From NCBI GenBank assembly GCA_903894475.1, contig CAITQH010000093.1, forward strand, positions 1 to 39,454: a stretch of DNA of 39,454 nucleotides. Reading direction: 5' to 3'. Below are positions 32,982 through 39,454 of the stretch, one piece after another; within the stretch, counting starts at the first letter, position 1; the number at the start of each line of letters is the position of its first letter. The translations under genes were made by a program, and so were the position numbers. Origin of the DNA: an uncultured beta proteobacterium (GTDB lineage Bacteria; Pseudomonadota; Gammaproteobacteria; Burkholderiales; Burkholderiaceae_C). The notes under the pieces were generated by a model. The model did not search any database. It worked only from the letters and a program-made list of their open reading frames with translations, and was not told where the DNA came from.

Positions 32982-33192
32982 CCATGGCGTGACCGAGGGC
33001 CACGCCGCAGCGTTGCCACTGCCCATACCGGCGTATCCAAGTTTGGCGACGACGCTCAAGTTCCATCCAGGTGGCGTCCGGCGTTGCTGAATTGTGCCGG
33101 GCATGAATTGCAGACAATGAAGGAATAATCCGTGCCAGCAAGCGCAGACAGTCATCTGTTCTCGTGCGTCGATCAATGCAATAATTGGCGCC

Positions 33193-33762
33193 ATGGGATT
33201 ACCACAAGCTATTCGTCGCATGAGCGCGCAAGAATTTGCCGCATGGGAAATTGATGAACCTGAGCGCCACGAATATTTTCGAGGCCAAGTGTTCAAGGTC
33301 TTCGGCATGGGCGGCGCGCGGCGTGAACATGTTCGGGTCACCATGAACATTGCGAGATCCTTGGACAATCACTTGCGCGGTACCCACTGCCAGGCTTTTA
33401 TGGCCGACATGAAAGTTCATATCGCGGCCACTGGTGACATGTTTTACCCGGATATTTTGGTCACCGGCGACCCGCGCGACCTGGTTGCGTCACTCGAAAT
33501 GCAGCACCCCAAGCTAATCATTGAAGTACTGTCACCCTCCACCGCCACCTTTGACCGGGGCGATAAGTTTCTCACTTACCGGCAACTTGAATCCCTGCAA
33601 GAGTACGCACTGGTGGACCCGCATGGCAAAACCTTTGAGGTCTATCGGCGCCAGGTGAATCCGGCCAACTGGCTGCTCACACAAGGCCAGACTGAAGCAG
33701 GTTTGGTGTTGCAAAGCGTTGACCTGACGATTCCTGCGGACGTTCTGTTCGAAAACGTCTAG
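33193..33762 (+). CDS. Uma2 family (DUF820) putative endonuclease
   Basis: 189 aa. PD-(D/E)xK fold of the Uma2/DUF820 family: the N-terminal MSAQEFAAWEIDEPERHEYF, MGGARREHVRVTMNI, then the active-site block YPDILVTGDP, LIIEVLSPST and YALVDPHGKTFEVYR. The Asp of PDIL, Glu of IEVLS and Lys of GDKF are the expected catalytic set. Function unknown; relatives are scattered and often multicopy in bacteria with mobile genes. The preceding 211-bp gap (32982-33192) shows no gene. It converges with the YHYH gene (11 bases between stops). Confidence 0.85.
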   Translation: MGLPQAIRRMSAQEFAAWEIDEPERHEYFRGQVFKVFGMGGARREHVRVTMNIARSLDNHLRGTHCQAFMADMKVHIAATGDMFYPDILVTGDPRDLVASLEMQHPKLIIEVLSPSTATFDRGDKFLTYRQLESLQEYALVDPHGKTFEVYRRQVNPANWLLTQGQTEAGLVLQSVDLTIPADVLFENV

Positions 33763-33773
33763 GCGCAAACGAG

Positions 33774-34976
33774 TTACATCTTCATCGCAGGCGCAAACCC
33801 TGAGGTCGATCCGGCCGGTGGGGCGCTGTAGCAAAAGCCCGCGGCCTGTGCCGCCGCCAGTTCCTTCGAGGGCACGGTGCCGGCGTAGCAGCGCATCGAG
33901 GAGTTGTGTTCTTTGCTGTCGCCCGGCAAGACGTAGTGGTAAATTCCTTGCCGAAATTCCGGCGTTGCACTGGTGATGCCGTTGCACGCGTCGAGCTGGC
34001 TCAAAGCCACCGGCTTGCCGTCGATGTTGCGGTCGCCGTAAATCGGGAAGCCGTCCAGCGCCACACCGATCAGGTGCGATGGCCCGTCCTCCTTGTCAAC
34101 CTGCGCGGTGACACAGGGCGACAGGCCGTGGTAGTGGTAGCTGTTGCCGGCGTTGGCCGGCGTCGGATGCCCGTTGCAGTTGTCAATGAAATGCGCAACA
34201 TCGCTTTTTCCGGCCTGGTTCTTGAAGCAGTAAGAAGCGTTGTCCTTCAGTGCGCTGGCGCGGTGGCCAACAATTTCTGCCGCCTTGTAAAGACTGGCGC
34301 CTGAAATCATGACGCCGATCACGCCGGCATTGGTGGCGGTTGTTGTGGATGCCTTGGCTGGGCAAACGTTGAAGCTGATCGGCGTCTGCACGCCATCGCC
34401 CCGGTATTCGGTGACGACCAGCGGCATGCCGCTGACGGCCGTTCTTGCAAGCGCCTTGGCTGCAGCCGCGCCCTGCAAGGGCGGTGCCAGGTAGAACGCG
34501 TCCACCGCATGGTTGGGTCGCGCGCCGGGCCAGATCGTCATGCTGCATTCGCTCGGGAAAGTCACGGACATGCCAGGTGCCCACCTGGCAGCCCGGTATG
34601 CGGACGCCAGTGAATTTGCCTGTGCTGCGCGTGGAGTGAGCTCGACGGTGCTGGAGGGCGCTCCGGTACCGGCCGAATTGCTGGCGCTGACGGTGCAGGC
34701 GTAACGCAGGCCGTTTGTCATTCCTGCAACCCCGACCGGGCTGGCAGCCGAGCGGCCGCTGAGTGTCTCTCCCGGCGCAGTGCAGGTCGCCACAAAAGTC
34801 GAGATGTTGGACTGTCCTCGCAAGGCCGGTGCATCAAAGGAGAGGCTCACGCTGGCGTTGCCCGCCGTTGCGCGCAGCGCGCCGGGCGCGCCCGGCAAGC
34901 GGCTGCCAGCGTGTTCACCGCAGGCGGCGAGTGCCAACAGAAGCGCCGCCGCAGCTACGTGCCTACTGCACAACAA
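33774..34976 (-). CDS. YHYH-domain lipoprotein with fibronectin-type-III-like domain
   Basis: 400 aa. Lipoprotein signal: hydrophobic MLCSRHVAAAALLLALAAC with lipobox LAAC at C19. Residues ~28-115 look like a fibronectin type III domain (LRATAGNASVSLSFDAPALRG, YACTVSASNSAGTG). The C-terminal ~200 residues are a YHYH domain, with YHYH itself at 280-283 (NSYHYHGLSPCV) and LIGVALDGFPIYG after it. YHYH proteins are extracellular or periplasmic, of unknown function, and often sit near copper or redox enzymes. Its ATG overlaps the multicopper oxidase gene by 14 bases, so the two are translated together and probably act together. Confidence 0.85.
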   Translation of the reverse strand: MLCSRHVAAAALLLALAACGEHAGSRLPGAPGALRATAGNASVSLSFDAPALRGQSNISTFVATCTAPGETLSGRSAASPVGVAGMTNGLRYACTVSASNSAGTGAPSSTVELTPRAAQANSLASAYRAARWAPGMSVTFPSECSMTIWPGARPNHAVDAFYLAPPLQGAAAAKALARTAVSGMPLVVTEYRGDGVQTPISFNVCPAKASTTTATNAGVIGVMISGASLYKAAEIVGHRASALKDNASYCFKNQAGKSDVAHFIDNCNGHPTPANAGNSYHYHGLSPCVTAQVDKEDGPSHLIGVALDGFPIYGDRNIDGKPVALSQLDACNGITSATPEFRQGIYHYVLPGDSKEHNSSMRCYAGTVPSKELAAAQAAGFCYSAPPAGSTSGFAPAMKM

Positions 34977-36501
34977 ACTGCCCCATCAGCCCCAGATCCT
35001 CGTGGTTCACCATGTGGCAGTGGTACATAAACGGGTAACTCGAATCCGCCGCTTCGTCGAACCGCGCAACAAAGGTCACGGTCTCGTTGATCGGGACATA
35101 GAAAGTGTCTTTCCAGCCCCCCTCGTAGGCCTTGACCGCGCTGGCGCTGCCGTTGCGCGCAACGATTTTGAACTGCACGCCGTGGATGTGAAAAGAGTGA
35201 CTGAAGATGTTGCCACCGTTGACCGTCCACGACTCGGTTGTGCCCAGAGCGACCAACTGGTTGATCGTTGTCATGCTGAAGCCCACGTTGTTGAAGGTGA
35301 ACGGTGCGCCCGGACCGGTGGCGGTGATCAGCAGGGTTCGTGACTTGATGGCGTCGCTGGCGCTCGGGAAGGTGTTGCTGACCAGGGTTGTGGGGACGGT
35401 GGTGACAGCGTTGGTCGTGGCAGCGATCACGTTGATGCGCAGCAGCCGGAAGGTCTTGTAGTTGAGCAAGCTGCCAAACTCGCCCTGCGTGGCGGGCTCC
35501 AGGCCGGCGTAGCCAAAGCTCAGGCCCGAGTCGGCACCGTTGTAGGCGTTCAGGTCCAGCACGGTACCCAGCGCGTCGCCAGACAGGTTCACCAGGATTT
35601 CATAGCGCTCGCCCGGTGACATGATCAGGCGCGTGACGGCCACTGGCGAGCCGAGCAGGCCGCCGTCGTTGCCAATCACGTAGAAGCTGCGGCCATCGCT
35701 GAAACCCAGGTTGTAATCGCGCTCGATCTCACCGTTCAGGATGCGCAAGCGCACCAGTTGCTTGGGCAGCGTCACCTGTGCGTCCATCACGCCGTTGGTC
35801 AGCACATAGTCGCCATACGCCGTGAGCGTGTACTGAAACTGGTTGGCCACGCCATTGGTGGTGGTGAAGCGCCGACTCGTCAGGATCAGCGGGATGTCGT
35901 CCGTGCCATAAGTTCGGGGCAGCTTGAGTGCCGACTCGGCATCGTCCTGAACAATGATGAAGCCACCGGCACCCAGCGTGAGCTGCTTTTGCGTCATCTG
36001 GTGCATGTGCGGGTGGTACCAGTACGTGGCGGCGTTGTTCTTGACGGTAAAGCTGTCCGTGAGCCAGGTGCTTCCGGCAGCCACCACCTGATGCGGGCCG
36101 CCGTCTACCGGACCGGGCACCAGCATGCCGTGCCAGTGCGTGGTGGTGTCTTCGCTCAGCGCATTCGTGACTTGCATGCGGACCGTGGCACCTTTCTTCA
36201 TGAGCAGTGTCGGGCCCCAGAAATCGTTGCCGTTGTAGCCGTAGGTGGCGGTCTTGGCACCAGTCTGAAACTGCACCGAAGAGGCTGCCAGCGTGAGCCC
36301 GTAGGTCGTTACACCCGCTGCGGTGCTGCCGCTGAGCAGGGGCGGTATCCAGAGCGTGTTGCTGCCGGCCGACGGCGTGGTCGGCGTTGCCGGCGTTGTA
36401 TCGCTTGTCGTGCTGCTGGAGCCACCACCGCAGCCGCTGAAGATGCCAGCGCCCGAGAGCAGTGAGCCCGCCAACAGCTTCAAGCTGTCTCTCTTGTTCA
36501 T
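34963..36501 (-). CDS. Multicopper oxidase (lipoprotein-like, Tat-like signal)
   Basis: 512 aa, three cupredoxin domains. Type 2/3 copper motifs: HWHGML and WYHPHMHQ in domain 1, HSFHIHGVQF at 435-444, and YHCHMVNHEDLGLMGQF at the C-terminus containing HCH and the type 1 site (His-Cys-His..His..Met). The N-terminus MNKRDSLKLLAGSLLSGAG carries KR where the Tat motif has RR, and a lipobox FSGC puts a lipid at C24. Family members oxidise Cu(I), Mn(II), Fe(II) or phenols (CueO/CotA type). Start 36501 from a GGGG site upstream and homology. Followed by the YHYH gene; SGNH remnant is divergent at 74 bases distance. Confidence 0.92.
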   Translation of the reverse strand: MNKRDSLKLLAGSLLSGAGIFSGCGGGSSSTTSDTTPATPTTPSAGSNTLWIPPLLSGSTAAGVTTYGLTLAASSVQFQTGAKTATYGYNGNDFWGPTLLMKKGATVRMQVTNALSEDTTTHWHGMLVPGPVDGGPHQVVAAGSTWLTDSFTVKNNAATYWYHPHMHQMTQKQLTLGAGGFIIVQDDAESALKLPRTYGTDDIPLILTSRRFTTTNGVANQFQYTLTAYGDYVLTNGVMDAQVTLPKQLVRLRILNGEIERDYNLGFSDGRSFYVIGNDGGLLGSPVAVTRLIMSPGERYEILVNLSGDALGTVLDLNAYNGADSGLSFGYAGLEPATQGEFGSLLNYKTFRLLRINVIAATTNAVTTVPTTLVSNTFPSASDAIKSRTLLITATGPGAPFTFNNVGFSMTTINQLVALGTTESWTVNGGNIFSHSFHIHGVQFKIVARNGSASAVKAYEGGWKDTFYVPINETVTFVARFDEAADSSYPFMYHCHMVNHEDLGLMGQFVVQ

Positions 36502-36575
36502 GTTGCAACCCCTGTAATTCCGGCAAGCACCTGCTTTGCCATGGCTGCATTGTGAGAAATCACTATGGAGAAAAT

Positions 36576-37322
36576 ATGGACGCTCATCCACAATCCATCC
36601 ACAATTGCATTGCCCAATTGATTGCCACCATGCGTCCTCAACTTGTTTCTACCCAGCCTGCGGCACGCGTCGAGCACTGGCAACGGCGCGAAGCAGAAAT
36701 CAATGCCTACATCAGAGACTCAAAAGATCTGAAAAACGTCAAGCTCCTGTTCGTGGGCGATTCCATCACCGACTTCTGGTTGTTCGACGACAACGCCTGT
36801 TTTGTACCGCATCCTGCCAAAGGCCAGCGGCGGACTCGGGCAACTCGATTCGCCCGACCTGAATCCGGAATTCATCGTGACCCTGATTGGCATCAACAAC
36901 ACCTGGGCCGCAGAGAAGCCGGTAACCGACAGTGTCTTTGAGGGTGTTCGTGCGGTGCTCACTGCCTTGCATGAATGCAAGCCCAAGTGCTCGATTTGTA
37001 TCCTGCCTTTGTCGATGGCTCAGGTGCGCAAGTGCCGGGCTACCGGGTCTGGCGGGATCGGCTTGTTCCCTTCCTGCGACAAGCGCGTAGCCTGGCGCCA
37101 AGCCCCACACCGGGGCAGACTGCACCACTTGGGTCGCCGACGCAACCGACGGTCAGCGTGGGCCGCATCGAACGCCTGGACAACTTTCCTTCCCGCTTTG
37201 TCCAAGCCCGCGCTATCGACGTCTGGTTATCGCCACAAAAGGGGCAGCGATTTGGCAGTGCGGTGCTTGCGCTATTCATGAATGTTTACTTCGTTCATCG
37301 GGTGCTGGTCCGACCATCTTAG
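36576..37322 (+). pseudogene. SGNH hydrolase-esterase fusion gene, decayed 5' part
   Basis: Starts at ATG 36576 with a GGAG site: MDAHPQSIHNCI, then LLFVGDSITDFWL, the first SGNH motif. About 36795-36801 the frame is lost and ~40 codons are missing; homology resumes as YRILPKASGGLGQLDSPDLN, then EFIVTLIGINNTWAAEKP, until KPKCS. A second shift gives VLDLYPAFVDGSGAQV (with the block between 'QVP' and 'GYRVWRDRLVPFL' also deleted) and then, in the same frame, TQPTVSVGRIERLDNFPSRF and VQARAIDVWL, the start of an alpha/beta esterase domain. So the ancestor was a bimodular SGNH + esterase protein. The rest of the esterase lies beyond the ATPase gene. Clearly non-functional. Confidence 0.78.
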
Positions 37323-37361
37323 TGCAGACTTGGCGTTGACTGGACGGCACAAACCGCCAAC

Positions 37362-38705
37362 TCACGGCATGGCGCTTGCGTTGGTTTGCTCGCCGCTGAG
37401 CAACCAGTCGCTGGCACGAACGAATGTCAGCCCGTCGGGTCGCTGGTGCGTGGGTGGCAGATTGAGCGTGATGAGGAACAATTCGGCCTTTGGAAATAGG
37501 GGGGCGGCATCGCGAAGCGCACGCACTTCGCGTTCGAATGTGGTCGGGTCATCCAGCGTGGCGCATACCTGGATCAACATCTCCTCGCCCCGGACAGTGC
37601 GGGCATGAAAATCGACTTCGAATCCGCCAGGTGTCCTGACATAGGCAACTTCCGCGTTGCGGCGTTTCAACTCGTGCAGGACAGCGGTTTCCAGGGCGTG
37701 GCCGGTGTTGGGCTTACCCGAGCGGTCGAACAATGCAGAGAGCGCCATATCGACCGGATAGACCTTGCGCGGATTCACCTGCCGGCGACGCGCAGAATCG
37801 GTGGCGACTTCGACGCTTGTCAGCAGAAAGGCATCTTCAAGGTGGGTCAGCAGACTGTGCAGAGTGTCTTTGGCAACGGCCACACCACGGGATTTGAGAT
37901 CAACATGGAACTTGTTGATGCTAAACGTCCCGGCCGCATTGCCCAGAAGCTGCTGCACCATCCAGCGCAACACCTGGGGCTGGCTGAGGTTGTGACGCTC
38001 GATGACATCCCTTAGCAACACAACATCGACGTAGGTGCGCAACAGTTCGCACCGGTTGCGCTCGTCCAGGCCCTGGGCTTCGGGAAAGCCTCCATGCGCC
38101 AGGTAGTCGAGTAGGTCGCGTTCGAGTTGCGAGCGCTTTGCCTTTGTCAGACGATCAGTCGCTGTCTCTGGTTCGCGCCCAGCGTGGCGCAGCATCTCGC
38201 GAAAGCTGAACGGCGACACAACCGCTTCCATGGCGCGCCCGCGCATGCTGGTGGCGACCTCGCGCGAAAGCAGGCGTGCCGAAGATCCAGAAAGAAACAG
38301 CTCGACGTTCTCACTGTCGAGCAGGCGACGGGCGAACATCTCCCAACCGGGCACCATCTGGACTTCGTCCAGGAAGAAACTGGCCCGTCGGGCATCCCGC
38401 CAAACGGGATTCAAACGATAAAACTCCTCGACCAGGAGGTCAAGATCCTGCACCGTCATCCCGGCGAGGCGTTCATCCTCAAAGCTGAAATAGAGCAGCC
38501 CATCGCGCTCGGTACCAGCCGCAACCCGGTCGGCAAGAAGTTGCCACAGCAGGCTGGTCTTGCCAGCACGGCGCATGCCAATGACCGCCGTGGCTTTGCC
38601 CTTGACGGCGGGCAGCCAGGTATCCCGGCGCGTTAGCGATGGCAACACGGCCGCTTGGGCATCAATGATCTTCTGGCGAATGATCGCTCTGTATTGGCTT
38701 TCCAT
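37362..38705 (-). CDS. AAA-family ATPase with DUF4143 (PD-(D/E)xK-like C-terminus)
   Basis: 447 aa. AAA_14 module: GMRRAGKTSL Walker A (43-52), ASFFLDEVQMVPGWE Walker B, then LFLSGSSARLLSREV (sensor). The C-terminal DUF4143 domain follows, with ALETAVLHELKRRNAEVAYVR and FEVDFHARTVRGEEMLIQVCATL, a nuclease-like core. Such proteins are widespread in bacterial accessory regions and of unsettled role. It is intact and lies on the minus strand in the middle of a wrecked esterase gene, so it is a late arrival. A 7-bp palindrome (38728-38746) stands 23 bases before its ATG. Confidence 0.88.
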   Translation of the reverse strand: MESQYRAIIRQKIIDAQAAVLPSLTRRDTWLPAVKGKATAVIGMRRAGKTSLLWQLLADRVAAGTERDGLLYFSFEDERLAGMTVQDLDLLVEEFYRLNPVWRDARRASFFLDEVQMVPGWEMFARRLLDSENVELFLSGSSARLLSREVATSMRGRAMEAVVSPFSFREMLRHAGREPETATDRLTKAKRSQLERDLLDYLAHGGFPEAQGLDERNRCELLRTYVDVVLLRDVIERHNLSQPQVLRWMVQQLLGNAAGTFSINKFHVDLKSRGVAVAKDTLHSLLTHLEDAFLLTSVEVATDSARRRQVNPRKVYPVDMALSALFDRSGKPNTGHALETAVLHELKRRNAEVAYVRTPGGFEVDFHARTVRGEEMLIQVCATLDDPTTFEREVRALRDAAPLFPKAELFLITLNLPPTHQRPDGLTFVRASDWLLSGEQTNASAMP

Positions 38706-38727
38706 GGCGGATCATTGTATTACCATG

Positions 38728-38746
38728 TGTCCGTTAAATACGGACA
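38728..38746 (-). promoter_or_regulatory. Palindromic operator-like site before the ATPase gene
   Basis: TGTCCGT, five bases TAAAT, ACGGACA: a perfect 7-bp inverted repeat 22 bases upstream of the start codon. The surroundings are AT-rich and probably hold the promoter, so this may be the binding site for an own or cognate repressor. No regulator gene is adjacent. Confidence 0.45.
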
Positions 38747-38865
38747 TTATGTCGATTCGACATGTGCCTGCAACGCGACCGCCGCCTTGCCGCCAAAGCA
38801 GATGGCCATGTATTGCGGTAGCCGGATTTCCATGGCGTGCAGACCCGCATTGAGCACGTTGGTGA

Positions 38866-39351
38866 TACCTGCGCTTCATTGTGGAAGAGCTCAAACCTGC
38901 CATCGACCAGCGCTACGCCACAGTGCGTGAGCCGGCCGGCACCTTCATCATGGGCTCCAGCATGGGAGGCATGATTTCCATCTACGCTTTGTGCGAATAC
39001 CCTCAGGTATTTGGCGGGGCCGCCGCTTTGTCCACGCATTGGGTAGGGCGGCCCAGCAAATGGGGCACGCCGGACCGGTTGCAAAATGCCAGCTTGCCCT
39101 TGGCAGCCTTCCATTACCTGCAAGGCCACCTGCCCAAGGCGAATACGCGTCGTTTTTACATGGACCACGGCACCACCGGGCTGGATGCTGTCTATGGCGT
39201 TCACCAGGCGGTGGTCGACGAAATCGGCCGCGAAACGGGCTATGACCCAGCTCATTGGCAAAGCCGTATTTTTGCCGGTGCCGGACACACCGAAGCCGAC
39301 TGGTCGGCCCGGGTGGAGATTCCGCTGAGCTTCTTGCTGGCAAAGCCCTAA
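38866..39351 (+). pseudogene. SGNH hydrolase-esterase fusion gene, 3' part (esterase fragment)
   Basis: In-frame homology starts at YLRFIVEELKPAIDQRYA (a TGA stands directly before it) and continues as GTFIMGSSMGGMISIYALCE with the nucleophile motif GSSMGG, VFGGAAALSTHWVGRP, ARRFYMDHGTTGLDA-type block (RRFYMDHGTTGLDAVYG) and the terminal PLSFLLAKP. It carries the catalytic Ser and the likely Asp (MDHGT) and His (AGAGHTE) but lacks the N-terminal half of the esterase domain. Together with 36576-37322 it is one gene split by the ATPase insertion. A GTG at 38881 could start a truncated 156-aa protein, but this is unlikely to fold. Confidence 0.75.
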
Positions 39352-39454
39352 GCCGCAGTCGCTGCCCGCTGAGCCAGCCCGGCGACCCCGTGGCGGGTGC
39401 GTAACACGCGGCCTGTAGGTCGCTGTCGAGCCGGGCTTTGAGGCCTGCGTGGCC

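Noticed and set aside
32986-33006. GGCGTG..CACGCC hairpin after the barrel gene
   Set aside because: Only 6 bp of stem, a nine-base loop and no T-run, so it is too weak to call a terminator.
39352-39454. Possible gene at the right window edge
   Set aside because: An open frame on the minus strand enters from the edge, but it continues as a shadow through the esterase fragment and shows no motif in 100 bases.
1-39454. tRNA, rRNA and CRISPR arrays
   Set aside because: No cloverleaf TPsiC-arm signatures, no rRNA-like blocks and no regularly spaced direct repeats were found when reading both strands; only the palindromic intergenic repeats recur.

Overview
The window looks like chromosomal DNA of a betaproteobacterium, most likely Burkholderiales and probably Comamonadaceae (Rhodoferax/Polaromonas-like). 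This rests on high GC, the protein types (NtrC, DUF2069 next to a YihY protein, PrlC, GlnS with a long N-terminus, YHYH proteins) and the many short palindromic intergenic repeats. Family assignment is inference; no 16S or tRNA gene is present. Most of the window is dense housekeeping sequence, interrupted by small islets of transferred or decaying accessory genes.

Left part (1-13.3 kb). The window opens inside ntrC, which converges on a compact seven-gene minus-strand run: DUF2069 - FAD-linked 2-hydroxyacid dehydrogenase - thyA - folA - His-rich DUF4337 protein - K+ channel/TrkA protein - xthA. The genes abut or are separated by a few bases to 29 bases, so one transcript is likely. A YihY membrane protein diverges from it. 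Then come an RraA-like aldolase-fold protein, an alpha/beta hydrolase and metY (all minus), followed by aroC (plus). Between metY and aroC lies a ruined mazEF-type toxin-antitoxin pair, bracketed by the two halves of an intergenic palindromic repeat.

Middle (13.3-27.5 kb). A DMT-type transporter diverges from trhP/yegQ, arfB, a YhgE/Pip-type membrane protein and rbgA. A ferredoxin, a DHH phosphoesterase, a HAD hydrolase, prlC and a nitroreductase follow. Between the nitroreductase and glnS sits a defence-type islet. It holds a zeta-toxin-like kinase with one in-frame nonsense codon and a small overlapping 53-aa gene after it, ending in a good intrinsic terminator. A divergent Mrr-type restriction endonuclease in the islet carries a frameshift.

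Right part (27.5-39.5 kb). A secreted proline-rich protein is followed by a five-gene cassette: an exported helical protein, a LolD/MacB-type ATPase, an FtsX/LolE-type permease, a LolA-like periplasmic protein and an outer-membrane barrel candidate. It looks like a dedicated trans-envelope export or lipid/lipoprotein transfer system separate from the canonical Lol system, and it is the strongest candidate here for an undescribed system. A Uma2 nuclease-fold protein and a multicopper oxidase + YHYH lipoprotein pair come next. The window ends in a decayed SGNH-hydrolase/esterase fusion gene that is interrupted by an intact AAA/DUF4143 ATPase gene.

Together the window shows a stable core with at least four insertion/decay scars (mazEF, zeta, mrr, SGNH-esterase), and palindromic repeats in the gaps between transcription units.
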